Shown here in pieces: positions 48,259 to 58,230 of a stretch of 61,205 bases of DNA. The stretch lies in contig JACQOJ010000141.1 in NCBI GenBank assembly GCA_016202605.1, positions 1 through 61,205 of the forward strand, read 5' to 3'. A program made the translations under genes and the position numbers. Position 1 is the stretch's first letter, and the number at the start of each line of letters is the position of its first letter. Below the pieces are notes generated by a model, which saw nothing but the letters and a program-made list of their open reading frames with translations, was not told the DNA's origin and ran no database searches. The stretch comes from Betaproteobacteria bacterium (GTDB lineage Bacteria > Pseudomonadota > Gammaproteobacteria > Burkholderiales > SG8-41).

Positions 48259-50976
48259 ATGGTTTCCGTGGGACCACCAGGACAGGCAGAGGAATCGCTA
48301 CGCTACGGCGAGGAGCACTATCGGACCCTGTTCAAGGCGATCGCCGATGCCGTATTCGTCCACGAGGTTCGCGAAGACGGTCCCCCGGGGCGATTCCTGG
48401 AGGCCAACAGCGTGGCGTGCGGGCGCTTGGGCTACACCCGCGAGGAACTGCTCCAGATGTCGCCGGCAGACATTGACGCACCGGATTCGGGCGTAGATGT
48501 CAAGTCCATCGGGCGTCGTGTGTTAGCCGGCGAAACGGTGGCATTTGAACAGGTCCATCTCGCCAAAGACGGACGGCGCATCCCGGTGGAAATCCGCGCT
48601 CAAAAGTTCAGTCTGGACGGGAAGGTCTGCGTCCTGTCTCTCGTGCGCGACATTACGGAGCACAAGCAGGCCGGGCAGGCTTTGAAAGAAAGTGAGTATC
48701 GACTGAACCTCGCGTTGGACGCATCCGGCCTTGCGGTCTGGGACTACGACTTTGTGACCGGGGACGTGCGCTTGAGTCGGCACTGGTGGCCGATACTGGG
48801 CTATGCGCCGGGCGAAGTTCCTTCACGCATAGAGGCGTGGGAGAAACTCACGCACCCGGACGACGTGGGACAGGTGAAAGCAGCCTTGGGTGCCCACATG
48901 AAGGGGATCACTCCGATCCTGGATGCGGAGTATCGCATGCAGGCGAAGAGCGGCGAGTGGCGCTGGATTCGAACGGTGGGACGGGTGGTCGAGCGCGATG
49001 CGGCGGGCCGTGCGTTGCGTGGCACCGGCACGCATGGCGACATCACGCCGCGCAAGAAGCAAGAGGAGAGGATCGAGAGGCTGACCCGGATTCACCAGGT
49101 CCTGAGCGGCATCAACTCGGCGGTTGTGCGTATTCGCGACCGCAACGAGCTGTTCCAGGAAGCGTGCCGCATTGCAGCGCGGCAGGGCGGCTTCGGAATA
49201 GCATGGATCAGCAAGTTCGATCCGGCAACGATGGATGTCACGCCTGTCGCCTGGGCGGGGATTGATGCCATCGGGTATGAGAAATTGAAGACCACCGCGC
49301 GAGCGGACGTGCCACCGGGTCACGGCGTGGTGGGGCGTGCGATAAGGCAACAGAAACCCGTGGCGTGCAACGATTTGGCTGCCGAGCCCGATGTTGGAAG
49401 CGAACAGCGCAGAGAGGCGCTGCGCTTGGGCTATCGCTCCGATATAGCCTTGCCGCTCTTCGAGGAAGGGTCAGTTGCAGGAACCCTCACGCTGTATGCC
49501 AAAGAACCCGATTTCTTTACCGGGGACGAGATCAAGCTCCTGGCTGAACTCGCGGGCGATGTTTCGTTTGCGCTCGACTTCATGGCCAAGGAAGAAAAGC
49601 TGAGTTACCTGGCCTACTATGATGCTTTGACTGGTGCGGCCAATCGTACTCTGCTGAACGATCGCCTCGCACAGACGCTGGTGCAGGCCCATCGCTACGG
49701 CCATATCGTCGCCGTTGTGGTTCTCAACCTGGATCACCTCAAGCTGATCAATGACAGCCTGGGCCACACGGCCGGGGACGAGTTGCTCAAGAGGTGCGTC
49801 GCGCGCATACGGTCGTGCGTAAGAGAGAGTGATACCGTGGCGCGTCTCGGAGGAGACGAATTTGTCCTTGTCCTGCCGGGTCAAAGAAACGCATCGGCAA
49901 CATCTCGCGTGGTCAGCAGGGTTGCCGAAGCGGTGTCGGCAGCCCCGGAGATAACGGAAACGCTGCAACGGGTCCTCAACGCCGTTTCGGAGCCTATGAT
50001 TGTCAGCGAGCGCGAACTCAACATGACCTGCAGCATGGGTGTGAGTTTGTATCCTGAAGACGGCAAGGACGCCGAGATATTGTTGCGCAACGCCGGGGCG
50101 GCATTGTCCCGCGCGAAACAGCTCGGACGGAAAAACTATCAGTTCTATACGGCTGAACTCAACGCCAGGATTGCGGAGCGGCTCTCTCTTCACTCCTTGC
50201 TGCGCCAGGCCCTGGAGCGGGATGAGTTCGCGCTCCACTATCAGCCGAAAATCCGCCTTAAGACGGGGGAAATATCGGGATGCGAAGGACTGCTGCGCTG
50301 GAACAGGCCCGGGGCAGGAATAGCGTCGCCGGGCGAGTTCATTCCGGTATTGGAGGAGACCGGCCTGATCGTGGACGTGGGGCGGTGGGCAATGGAAAAG
50401 GCGGTGTCAACATACCGGAAGTGGCAGGCGCAACACGGGCAGGCGCCGAGAATTGCGGTGAACGTGTCCCGGCTCCAGTTGGCACAGAAAGACTTTGCGG
50501 CGGTTGTGGAGACGCTTCTGAAGCGCAACGAAAACGGGCCGGTGGGGCTCGAACTCGAGATAACCGAAAGTCTCATCATGCAGGATATCGAGGCGAACAT
50601 CGCCAAACTCAAAGCGATAAGGCAAATGGGCATCAGTGTGGCCATTGACGACTTCGGCACCGGCCATTCGTCGCTCAGCCTCATACACAGCCTTCCGGTG
50701 GATACCCTGAAGATCGACCGGGCCTTTGTCACCGGTATGAATGCCTCGCCAGACGGTCTCACGATCGTGACGACGATTATTTCCCTGGCGCGCGGCCTCG
50801 GACTCAAGGTGGTGGCGGAAGGCGTCGAGACCGGGGAGCAGGTGAAGATGCTGCGGCTTCTCAACTGCGAGGAAATACAGGGGTACGCGATAAGCCGCCC
50901 GCTTCCGGAAGACCAGTTCGAGGCGTGGTGGAAGACATATCGTCCCGAAGGCCAACCCGCCGTCACGTTGAAATAG
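48259..50976 (+). CDS. PAS-PAS-GAF-GGDEF-EAL cyclic-di-GMP turnover protein
   Basis: A 905-residue cytosolic signalling protein. Two PAS domains (about 12-140 and 145-275) and a GAF domain (about 290-440) sense signals. The diguanylate cyclase domain has intact GGDEF at 531-535 and an RESD inhibitory site at 522-525. The EAL domain starts with EGLLRW (Glu676) and keeps NVS, EITES, IDDFGTGHSS, LKID, EGVET and QGY, so phosphodiesterase activity looks intact. The ATG at 48259 follows AGGAGGG. It shares the window with a c-di-GMP riboswitch. Confidence 0.93.
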   Translation: MVSVGPPGQAEESLRYGEEHYRTLFKAIADAVFVHEVREDGPPGRFLEANSVACGRLGYTREELLQMSPADIDAPDSGVDVKSIGRRVLAGETVAFEQVHLAKDGRRIPVEIRAQKFSLDGKVCVLSLVRDITEHKQAGQALKESEYRLNLALDASGLAVWDYDFVTGDVRLSRHWWPILGYAPGEVPSRIEAWEKLTHPDDVGQVKAALGAHMKGITPILDAEYRMQAKSGEWRWIRTVGRVVERDAAGRALRGTGTHGDITPRKKQEERIERLTRIHQVLSGINSAVVRIRDRNELFQEACRIAARQGGFGIAWISKFDPATMDVTPVAWAGIDAIGYEKLKTTARADVPPGHGVVGRAIRQQKPVACNDLAAEPDVGSEQRREALRLGYRSDIALPLFEEGSVAGTLTLYAKEPDFFTGDEIKLLAELAGDVSFALDFMAKEEKLSYLAYYDALTGAANRTLLNDRLAQTLVQAHRYGHIVAVVVLNLDHLKLINDSLGHTAGDELLKRCVARIRSCVRESDTVARLGGDEFVLVLPGQRNASATSRVVSRVAEAVSAAPEITETLQRVLNAVSEPMIVSERELNMTCSMGVSLYPEDGKDAEILLRNAGAALSRAKQLGRKNYQFYTAELNARIAERLSLHSLLRQALERDEFALHYQPKIRLKTGEISGCEGLLRWNRPGAGIASPGEFIPVLEETGLIVDVGRWAMEKAVSTYRKWQAQHGQAPRIAVNVSRLQLAQKDFAAVVETLLKRNENGPVGLELEITESLIMQDIEANIAKLKAIRQMGISVAIDDFGTGHSSLSLIHSLPVDTLKIDRAFVTGMNASPDGLTIVTTIISLARGLGLKVVAEGVETGEQVKMLRLLNCEEIQGYAISRPLPEDQFEAWWKTYRPEGQPAVTLK

Positions 50977-51141
50977 GTTGCTTAAAAGGCCCGGCGGCCT
51001 CATACTCGGCGCGTCGAACGGGTTGCCGGTTCCGTCTGTTTTCCGCACCTTCACCGGGCGCCTTCCGCTGGTCGTTCCCCCTCGCAGTTCGATATCCCGC
51101 CTGATCCCACGCGGGATGTGCCTCATTTCCGAAGGAATACC

Positions 51142-51645
51142 ATGACCGAAAAAGCGCGCAAGGAACTCGATGCTCTCGACCTGCTGATGCAGGACCACCG
51201 GGAAATGGAGTCGCTGTTCAGTGAGTTCGAATACCTGCGGCAGAACGGCAGGAACACCGGGCGCGTGATCGCGAACGCGTGTGCGGAGCTCAAGATCCAT
51301 GATACGCTCGAAACCGAAATCTTTTATCCCGCAGTCGGTAAGGCGGCCGAAGACGAAGAGATCGACGGCCTCATGGATGAGGCGGAAGAGGAGCATGACA
51401 CGATTCTCGAGCTGATCGAAAAGCTCGAGCAAACGCGTACGGACCACAAACAACGCGATGCGTACTTCACCATTCTCGCCGGGCATGTGAAGCACCATGT
51501 GCTGGGAGAAGAAACGGAGCGCTTTCCGGTGGTGAAGAAGTTGAAGCGGCTCGACCTCGACTCGGTCACCGCCGCAATGAAAAAGCGCAAAGCCGAACTG
51601 ATGGCCGAAACGGGAATCGCCGAGGCGGACGAGGAAACCGTGTAG
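51142..51645 (+). CDS. Hemerythrin HHE-domain protein
   Basis: A 167-residue four-helix protein predicted to carry a diiron site. Ligand candidates are in QDHREMESLF, KIHDTLETEIFYP, EEEHDTILELIEKL and HVKHHVLGEE. Bacterial HHE proteins sense or handle oxygen, NO or peroxide, or repair Fe-S clusters. The ATG at 51142 (MTEKARK) with GAAGGAAT upstream is preferred over an ATG eight codons earlier. It is free-standing between the GGDEF-EAL gene and the ABC exporter. Confidence 0.9.
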   Translation: MTEKARKELDALDLLMQDHREMESLFSEFEYLRQNGRNTGRVIANACAELKIHDTLETEIFYPAVGKAAEDEEIDGLMDEAEEEHDTILELIEKLEQTRTDHKQRDAYFTILAGHVKHHVLGEETERFPVVKKLKRLDLDSVTAAMKKRKAELMAETGIAEADEETV

Positions 51646-51833
51646 GGAGCCGTTCTTCAAATCCAAGGGCTGGTCGAAGGATCACAAGATCTTCCGGGAT
51701 GCGTCAGAGCCGGTTCAGGTCCAGGCGCTTTCAGCGCTCACCGCGCTGAACGGGGCGGGCGCATCGTTTCCATGGGTTCGGGCGCCGGCGCGCGTTCGGC
51801 GAAACACCGGACTATCGTGTATCGTCGCGCTTC

Positions 51834-52760
51834 ATGCAGGCCATCATCTCCGTCACGAACCTCTCCAAAACCTACGCCTCCGGTTTCCGGGCGCTCAAGA
51901 ACGTCAGTCTCGACATCCGCCCGGGAGAGATCTTCGCGCTGCTCGGGCCCAACGGCGCGGGGAAGACGACGCTGATCGGCATCATCTGCGGCATCGTCAA
52001 TCCGGGCGCAGGCACCATCCTGGTGGACGGCCGCGACATCATCGCCGACTACCGCGCCGCGCGCGGCATGATCGGTCTCGTGCCGCAGGAGCTGACGACC
52101 GATGCCTTCGAATCGGTGTGGAACACCGTGTCCTTCAGCCGGGGGCTGTTCGGCAAACCCGCCAATCCCGCGCATATCGAAAAAGTGCTCAAGGACCTGT
52201 CGTTGTGGAACAGGAAAGACAGCAAGGTGATGACGCTCTCCGGCGGCATGAAGCGGCGGCTCCTCATCGCCAAGGCGCTCTCGCACGAGCCGCGGATTCT
52301 CTTTCTCGACGAACCGACCGCCGGCGTCGACGTGGAGCTGAGGCGGGACATGTGGAACCTGGTGCGCTCGCTCCAGGCCGCCGGCGTGACCATCATCCTG
52401 ACCACCCATTACATCGACGAGGCGGAAGAGATGGCGGATCGGATCGGCGTGATCAACAGGGGCGAAATCATCCTCGTGGAAGAGAAGGCCGAGCTCATGC
52501 GCAAGCTCGGCAGGAAACAGTTGACGCTGCACCTGGAGCAGCCGCTCGCGCGCGTCCCGCCGGCGCTCTCCGCCTACAACCTGGAGCTCGCGGGCAACGG
52601 CGGAGAATTGATCTACACGTACGACGAGCGCGGTGACCGGACGGGTATCACGGCGCTCCTCCAGGCGCTGCCCGAAGCCGGCATCCGGTTCAAGGATCTG
52701 CAGACGACGCAAAGCTCGCTCGAAGATATCTTCGTCACGCTGGTGCGGGACAGAAAATGA
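51834..52760 (+). CDS. ABC-2 exporter ATP-binding protein (YadG-like)
   Basis: A 308-residue ATPase with Walker A GPNGAGKT, signature LSGGMKRR and Walker [13 protein letters not shown], followed by the H-loop [14 protein letters not shown]-terminal regulatory extension is present. The pairing with a single YadH-like permease, overlapped by ATGA, defines an ABC-2 exporter, possibly for a drug or polysaccharide-like substrate. Confidence 0.93.
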   Translation: MQAIISVTNLSKTYASGFRALKNVSLDIRPGEIFALLGPNGAGKTTLIGIICGIVNPGAGTILVDGRDIIADYRAARGMIGLVPQELTTDAFESVWNTVSFSRGLFGKPANPAHIEKVLKDLSLWNRKDSKVMTLSGGMKRRLLIAKALSHEPRILFLDEPTAGVDVELRRDMWNLVRSLQAAGVTIILTTHYIDEAEEMADRIGVINRGEIILVEEKAELMRKLGRKQLTLHLEQPLARVPPALSAYNLELAGNGGELIYTYDERGDRTGITALLQALPEAGIRFKDLQTTQSSLEDIFVTLVRDRK

Positions 52761-53527
52761 ACACCGTGAACGTTTACGCGATCCGCGCGATCTACAAATT
52801 CGAAATGGCGCGCACGCGGCGCACGCTGATGCAGAGCATCATTTCCCCCGTGATCTCGACTTCGCTTTACTTCGTCGTCTTCGGCGCGGCGATCGGCTCG
52901 CGCATCTCCGAGGTGGAGGGGATCACCTACGGCGCTTTCATCGTGCCCGGGCTCATCATGCTGTCGCTGCTCACGCAGAGCGTCTCCAATGCCTCGTTCG
53001 GGATCTACTTCCCGAAGTTCACCGGAACCATCTACGAACTCCTGTCGGCGCCGGTCTCCTATCTCGAGATCGTGGTGAGCTACGTCGGGGCGGCCGCGAC
53101 CAAGTCGGTCGTTCTCGGCCTCGTCATCCTCGCGACGGCGGCATTCATCGTGCCGCTGCGGATCGAGCACCCCGTGTGGATGCTGCTGTTTCTCGTGCTG
53201 ACCTCGGTGACGTTCAGCCTGCTGGGCTTCATCATCGGCATCTGGGCCGACGGTTTCGAGAAGCTGCAGCTCATCCCGCTGCTCGTCATCACGCCCTTGA
53301 CCTTCCTCGGTGGCAGCTTCTACTCCATCGACATGCTGCCGCCGTTGTGGCAGACGGTCAGCCTGTTCAACCCCGTCGTTTACCTGGTGAGCGGCTTCCG
53401 CTGGAGCTTCTACGGGATTGCCGACGTGAGCGTCGGCGTGAGCCTCGCCATGACCTGCGTGTTCCTCGCCGCGTCGCTGGCCGTCGTGGCATGGATCTTC
53501 AAGACCGGATACCGGCTCAAGGCTTAG
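52757..53527 (+). CDS. ABC-2 type permease (YadH-like)
   Basis: A 256-residue inner-membrane protein with six predicted helices. The [20 protein letters not shown] region and the [20 protein letters not shown] segment are typical of the ABC-2 permease family. It is co-translated with the ATPase upstream (ATGA overlap). Confidence 0.93.
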   Translation: MNTVNVYAIRAIYKFEMARTRRTLMQSIISPVISTSLYFVVFGAAIGSRISEVEGITYGAFIVPGLIMLSLLTQSVSNASFGIYFPKFTGTIYELLSAPVSYLEIVVSYVGAAATKSVVLGLVILATAAFIVPLRIEHPVWMLLFLVLTSVTFSLLGFIIGIWADGFEKLQLIPLLVITPLTFLGGSFYSIDMLPPLWQTVSLFNPVVYLVSGFRWSFYGIADVSVGVSLAMTCVFLAASLAVVAWIFKTGYRLKA

Positions 53528-53556
53528 CGCGGCCGGACGAACCGCGGTTAAGTGTT

Positions 53557-53946
53557 CTACACCGCAATATGCCAGAAATCGCGCGCGTATTCAGGGCCGG
53601 TCAGGTCGAATACCTGCCCGTTAGGGTTGCGATACTTGCGCTCGGTCTCCGTCCCGCTTGCGGAGTGAGTGATGCCGCCGTGGCGGACAGCGCCGTTGGC
53701 TTCGACCTTCGCCGATTCCTGATCCATGTCGTCAACGAGGAAGCCGAGATGATGCAATCCCCTGCGGCTGTCTCCCTTCATGTTGACGTTCGACGGATGG
53801 ATGATCACCAGGCTCACGACTCCATCCGACAGCCCGATCGCCGTGTCCGTCCGCCGCACGCGCTCCATGCCGAAGGACTTCTCGTAGAACTGCGCGGTCT
53901 TCTCCATCTCCTCGACCACCATCGCTATGTGGCGCAGCTTTGCCAT
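53557..53946 (-). CDS. VOC-family protein (glyoxalase-like)
   Basis: A 129-residue single-domain vicinal oxygen chelate protein. It has KLRHIAMVVEEMEKTAQFY, the central GLHHLGFLVDDMD and the ending RNPNGQVFDL. Candidate metal ligands are His5 and His near GLHHLG plus the later acidic residue. The substrate is unknown. A Shine-Dalgarno AAAGGAGG precedes the ATG. Divergent from a second VOC gene 56 bases away. Confidence 0.85.
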   Translation of the reverse strand: MAKLRHIAMVVEEMEKTAQFYEKSFGMERVRRTDTAIGLSDGVVSLVIIHPSNVNMKGDSRRGLHHLGFLVDDMDQESAKVEANGAVRHGGITHSASGTETERKYRNPNGQVFDLTGPEYARDFWHIAV

Positions 53947-54002
53947 CGGTATCCTCCTTTGGTTAGACTTGCCTCAAACTTCCAGGCAATGAGAGGACCA
54001 TC

Positions 54003-54404
54003 ATGCCAGATACCAGCTTCGCTTTCGACCACGTCCACCTCGTAGCCAGGGACCCGCCAGCCACCGCCGCCTGGTATGTCGACAAGCTCGGCGGCACGAT
54101 CGTGCGGAGCCTCGAGGTCAAAGGGGCGCCGCAGATCTACGTGTCGTTCGGCGGCTTCATCGTCATCGTGCGCGGCCAGCGCCCGGCCGAGTCGGCGCAA
54201 GACAAGCCCGGACTGCAATGGGGCGTCGATCATTTCGGCGTGCGGGTCAAAGGCGATTTCGACGGCTTCTGCGAAGGCCTCCGCAAGCGGGGTGTCACGT
54301 TCAGCCTGGACCCGACCGACTTCAACCCGACGACCCGCATCGCCTTTATCAACGCACCGGACGGCGTCAGCGTCGAACTGCTCAACCGGAAGGATCAGCT
54401 GTAG
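54003..54404 (+). CDS. VOC-family protein
   Basis: A 133-residue single-domain VOC protein with SFAFDHVHLVARDPPATAAW, GVDHFGVRV and the ending NAPDGVSVELLNR. The His/His/Glu pattern suggests a metal site. It is not closely alike to the VOC protein divergently encoded next to it, so they are probably not a recent duplication. Function unknown. Confidence 0.85.
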   Translation: MPDTSFAFDHVHLVARDPPATAAWYVDKLGGTIVRSLEVKGAPQIYVSFGGFIVIVRGQRPAESAQDKPGLQWGVDHFGVRVKGDFDGFCEGLRKRGVTFSLDPTDFNPTTRIAFINAPDGVSVELLNRKDQL

Positions 54405-54624
54405 ACCACAAGGAACCGTCATTCCCGCGAAGCCTGCCCTCGAATGCTTTAATCGGGGGGCAGGAGTCCAAGTACGGACCTACAACCCCTCAACAATCCG
54501 CGACTCCTGCTCCGCCTCGTCCCCGAACCTGAGGGACGGACCACTAAGGATTGCAAAGAGCTGAGCTAACGCACCAAGTTTGTTAGTGGTTTGCTCCTCG
54601 AAAACCTCGAGAAGAGGTTGGCGG
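54405..54624. other. Intergenic region with a REP-like half element
   Basis: Contains CCGTCATTCCCGCGA (54416-54430), a half-copy of the GGGAATGAC-type repeat. No coding sequence is recognised. Confidence 0.5.
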
Positions 54625-55683
54625 TCAGGCTGAACGGCTGGTAATGCCCGAGAGGTTCCGCGGGTGGGGCGTTATTTCCCCGCGCTCGATCCGGCGCGCG
54701 ATGTTCAAGACCGTCTCCTGAGCGGGAACGGCCAACCCTAAGCTGCGTGCCTTGCTCTCCAGCAGCCCGTTCGTGTACTCGAGCTCGGTGCGCCGCCCTC
54801 GCAACAGGTCCTGGGCGACCGAGGGGCGTTCCTGTGCAGTCAGTCGACCGAGCCGCTCCGTAAGGCTGCGGCTGATTTTCATCGCGGAATGCCGATCGCC
54901 GGCGGCCGCCGCTGTCCACGTGTCCGGAGAGGCGCCGTAGATCGATACGAGCGAATAGCCGAGAGACTGCCCGACGCGGATGCCCTCGGCCGCCAATCGG
55001 ATGATGACCGGTCGCAGAAAATCCGCCTTCAATAGCTCATGGCTGGTAAGACCGGATGCCGCCGAAAGCCCGTGGGAGATCGAGTTGGTGACCAGCTTCG
55101 ACCAGCGCTCGCCCTGGAGATTGGTGGTCGCCACCGCGCTGTCTACCACGCCGAGCGCACGCACGACCTCTGCGACGCGCGGCGTCACCTTGCCGCCGGG
55201 CCGGCCTACGCGAAACACCGTGTAGGCATCGCCGCCGGGCGTGGAAGTGCGAATGACATGGCCGAGTCCGACGGCATTGACTCCGATCGAGCTCATGACT
55301 ACACCCATTGTCCGCTGCCAGCCCACCACGAGTGCGATGTGTTCTTCGTTCATGCCATTCTGCATGGAGACGATGCAACCGTCCGGGGCGAGGTACGGGG
55401 CGATGAGCGTGGACGCCCGGAGCGTGTCGTATGACTTGACGCAAAGAAACACAACGTCGAGCGGTCGGGCGGCGAACTTGCCGACTTCGCTGACGTGCAA
55501 CACTGCGGGCCGCGCGACCTGCTCGGCCCGCGTATCGCTCAGCCGCAGACCTTGCCTGCGGATCTGCTCGACGCTTTCTTGCCGCTGACTGATCAGAGTG
55601 ACGTCCTCGCCGGCGAGCGCGAGGTGCCCGCCGATGTAGCCGCCGACGCCGCCAGTGCCCAGTACGCCGATGTGCAGACTCAT
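54625..55683 (-). CDS. Ketopantoate reductase family (ApbA/PanE-like) oxidoreductase
   Basis: A 352-residue NADP-dependent 2-oxoacid reductase-like enzyme. The N-terminal Rossmann motif GVLGTGGVGGYIGG and VFLCVKSYDT, then SMQNGMNEE, are typical. The Lys/Asn/Glu catalytic set is plausible (CVKS, NSISHGL region, RRTELEYTNG). The family also acts on other branched 2-keto acids. In this operon (with PrpD-like and Bug genes) a catabolic substrate is more likely than pantoate synthesis. Confidence 0.85.
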   Translation of the reverse strand: MSLHIGVLGTGGVGGYIGGHLALAGEDVTLISQRQESVEQIRRQGLRLSDTRAEQVARPAVLHVSEVGKFAARPLDVVFLCVKSYDTLRASTLIAPYLAPDGCIVSMQNGMNEEHIALVVGWQRTMGVVMSSIGVNAVGLGHVIRTSTPGGDAYTVFRVGRPGGKVTPRVAEVVRALGVVDSAVATTNLQGERWSKLVTNSISHGLSAASGLTSHELLKADFLRPVIIRLAAEGIRVGQSLGYSLVSIYGASPDTWTAAAAGDRHSAMKISRSLTERLGRLTAQERPSVAQDLLRGRRTELEYTNGLLESKARSLGLAVPAQETVLNIARRIERGEITPHPRNLSGITSRSA

Positions 55684-55714
55684 GGTCTGCCCTGAAGGCG
55701 CGTCAGGCGAGCGC

Positions 55715-57085
55715 TCAAATCACCAACATGCGCGCGAGGTCGCCTGCGTTTTCCAGCCGTTCGAGAGACCAAACTGTGTCTATCGCTTTCTGGATCTGCT
55801 CCGCCGTCAGATAGGGCCTGGCCTGGTCGCGGAACTTCTTCTCGGCCTGCGCCTCGGTCATCGGGCGCTTGGGGTCGCCGGGGAAATGATCCACGCGCTT
55901 GCGGAAAGTCTTGCCGTCCTTCATGTGCACGGTGACGATGCCCGGGTAGAACTTCGGGTAAATGTTCTCGATTTCGGGATCGGGCACGAGCTCGGTGCGC
56001 GCCGTCAGATCCTGCGCGTCCGGAGCCTGGATGCGGGAATCGAGGAACTGGGCGGCGGTGACCTCCCCATCGAGCAGCGCAATCGCGACGCAGTAGTTGA
56101 AACTGTGGTCGGCCGACTCGCGGGTCGTGGGCTTGAGCTTGCTCGCGTCCCACGAGGGTTTCTTGAATGCGAAGTCGTAGAGCCCCACCACCACGCGTTC
56201 GATGTCGCGCGGATCGATGTTGTTCTCGGCGCGCAAGTCGAGCGCGGCCTGCACCGGCGATTGGGTCATGGTTTCGACCGGGTAGTACTTCAGGTAGGTG
56301 CGCATGATCTTGTGCTCGCGGATCGGGCCGGTCAGCGCGTCCAGGTCGCCGCCGCCGGCGACGATGTTGAGGTAGCCGTAGTCGCCTTCGAAGACTTTCA
56401 GCGGTCCGGTGATGCCTTCGGCGGCGAGCAGCGCGGCGAACACGCCGTCGCCCGCGGCCTTGGCTTCCGCCGTGCCCTTGATCTTGCCGATGACGCCGCG
56501 CCGTATTTCGCTGAGGAAGTTGGCCTGGCTGCCGGCGATCGCCATCGAGTGCGCGATCTTGTCCGCGGGCAGCTTGAGCAGGCGGGCGGCCGCCGCGGCC
56601 GAGCCGTACACCATGTTGGTGGGATGGTCCCAGCCGCGCGTCCACAGGCAGGGCTCGCCGCAGTGGTCCACCAGCCGGAGCTGGATTTCGTAGGCGTTCA
56701 CCAGGCCGCAGATCAGTTCGCGCCCGTCGAGCCCCTGCGCCTCGGCGACCGCGAGCACGCTCGCGAGATTGCCGCTGGGATGGCCGGGATCGCGGCTCAT
56801 CAGCGTGTCGTTGTAATCGAGGTAGCGGATCGAAGTGCCGTTGGCCCAGGTCGCGCCCAGCACCGAGGTGCGTTCAGTGGTGCCGAGGATGGTCGCTTCC
56901 GGATTGCCGCCGAGCCGTCTCACCACGCTGCGCATGATCTTGGCCGGGTCGGACGAGAACCCACCCAGCGCGCAGCCGAGCGTGTCGAGGATGGTCATCT
57001 TCGCCTTGCGCACCACCTCCGGCGGCAGTTTCTCGTAGCGGATCTGCTCGGCGAGGCCGGCGAGCTTCTCGACTATGGTCGTCAT
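55715..57085 (-). CDS. MmgE/PrpD family protein
   Basis: A 456-residue member of the 2-methylcitrate dehydratase-like family. Typical segments are LPPEVVRKAKMTILDTLGCA, SIRYLDYNDTLM, GHPSGNLASVLAVAEAQG and a KYYPVETMTQSPVQAA stretch. These enzymes dehydrate or isomerise branched dicarboxylates or hydroxyacids. It lies 31 bases upstream of the ketopantoate-reductase-like gene and 29 bases after the Bug gene, so the three form one operon. Confidence 0.92.
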   Translation of the reverse strand: MTTIVEKLAGLAEQIRYEKLPPEVVRKAKMTILDTLGCALGGFSSDPAKIMRSVVRRLGGNPEATILGTTERTSVLGATWANGTSIRYLDYNDTLMSRDPGHPSGNLASVLAVAEAQGLDGRELICGLVNAYEIQLRLVDHCGEPCLWTRGWDHPTNMVYGSAAAAARLLKLPADKIAHSMAIAGSQANFLSEIRRGVIGKIKGTAEAKAAGDGVFAALLAAEGITGPLKVFEGDYGYLNIVAGGGDLDALTGPIREHKIMRTYLKYYPVETMTQSPVQAALDLRAENNIDPRDIERVVVGLYDFAFKKPSWDASKLKPTTRESADHSFNYCVAIALLDGEVTAAQFLDSRIQAPDAQDLTARTELVPDPEIENIYPKFYPGIVTVHMKDGKTFRKRVDHFPGDPKRPMTEAQAEKKFRDQARPYLTAEQIQKAIDTVWSLERLENAGDLARMLVI

Positions 57086-57114
57086 TGCCTTCTCTCTCCC
57101 GTTGTTGTGAGGCG

Positions 57115-58080
57115 CTATTCGACTTTCGCGCCGGTGGCGCGGATGACTTTGCCCAGCTTTTCGACCTCCGTCTTGAAGTACGTGGCGAATTGCTCCGCCG
57201 TTCCTCCTGCGGGATCCAGCCCCCGGCGCGCGAACTGCTCCTTCATGTCCGGGAGAGTCAGTATCTTGTTTACGGCGGCATTGAGCTTGGCGACGATGTC
57301 GCGGCTGGTCCCGCCCGGCGCGAATAGCCCGTACCAGGTCGCAAATTCAAAGCCCTTCACTCCGGACTCGTCCACCGTTGGCAGTTCCGGCATTGCCGGC
57401 GCGCGCTTGATACTGGTTACGGCGAGTGCGCGCAACTGCCGCGCTTTCAGGTTGGGTATCGTCCCGGGCAGGGCAGCAATCATGGCCTGAGTCTCGCCGG
57501 AGATCATCGCGGTGAGGGCGGGCACCGTGCCTTTGTAGGGGATGTGGGTCATCCTGGTGCCGGTGTCCAGCTTGAACATCTCGGTAGCCAGGTAGGACGC
57601 ACCGCCGACGCCGGACGAGGCATACGCGATCTCGTTGGGGCGCCGTTTCGCCAGAGCGATGAACTCTCGCACGTTATTTGCCGGCAGCGAAGGGTGTACT
57701 ACCAGCACATTGGGCGTCGACGCCGCGAGGACGATGGGTATGAAGTCGCGGAGGGTGTCGTAAGACAGTTTCTTGTACAGCGTGTGGTTCGCCGCCAGCG
57801 AGTTGACCTGCAGGATCAGCGTGTAACCATCGGGCGCCGATTTCGCGACGATCTCCGAGCCGATCACCGTGCCGGCGCCCGGGCGGTTTTCCACGATCAC
57901 CTGCTGTCCGAACGCCTCGGTGAGCTTCGCGGCCATCTGGCGGGCAACGATGTCGGTGCCCCCGCCGGGCGTGAACGGCACGACGATGCGCACCGTGCGG
58001 GCCGGGTACTGCTGCGCGATCGCCGACACGCTCGCCGCAAACATGAGCGGCAGCAGGACCAGGACTGTTCTCGTGACCAT
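57115..58080 (-). CDS. Tripartite tricarboxylate transporter receptor (TctC/Bug family)
   Basis: A 321-residue periplasmic receptor: signal peptide ending SAIA, then QQYPARTVRIVVPFTPGGGT, SAPDGYTLILQ and GLFAPGGTSRDIVAKLN. The ATG at 58080 (MVTRTV) is chosen over the longer frame. It leads the leftward Bug-PrpD-ketopantoate reductase operon and is divergent from a CysB-like regulator, its likely controller. Confidence 0.95.
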   Translation of the reverse strand: MVTRTVLVLLPLMFAASVSAIAQQYPARTVRIVVPFTPGGGTDIVARQMAAKLTEAFGQQVIVENRPGAGTVIGSEIVAKSAPDGYTLILQVNSLAANHTLYKKLSYDTLRDFIPIVLAASTPNVLVVHPSLPANNVREFIALAKRRPNEIAYASSGVGGASYLATEMFKLDTGTRMTHIPYKGTVPALTAMISGETQAMIAALPGTIPNLKARQLRALAVTSIKRAPAMPELPTVDESGVKGFEFATWYGLFAPGGTSRDIVAKLNAAVNKILTLPDMKEQFARRGLDPAGGTAEQFATYFKTEVEKLGKVIRATGAKVE

Positions 58081-58186
58081 GATCGCCTCCTTCGTCTTGT
58101 AGTCGGCGTGCCTCACCCCTCGGCGGGCTGCCATGTTTTTCCTACGGCGCCAAAGCTAGCACCTCTTGTACATACCAAGAAGATAT

Positions 58187-58210
58187 AAAATGGAATGTGT
58201 AATGCATTTT
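58187..58210. promoter_or_regulatory. Candidate operator in the divergent LysR/Bug promoter
   Basis: An inverted repeat, AAAATG (58187-58192) and CATTTT (58205-58210) with a 12-base spacer, in an A/T-rich patch. It lies about 20 bases before the CysB-like start. LysR regulators commonly bind such dyads between divergent genes. Confidence 0.45.
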
Positions 58211-58230
58211 TGGAATAGAAAGGGCGCGTC

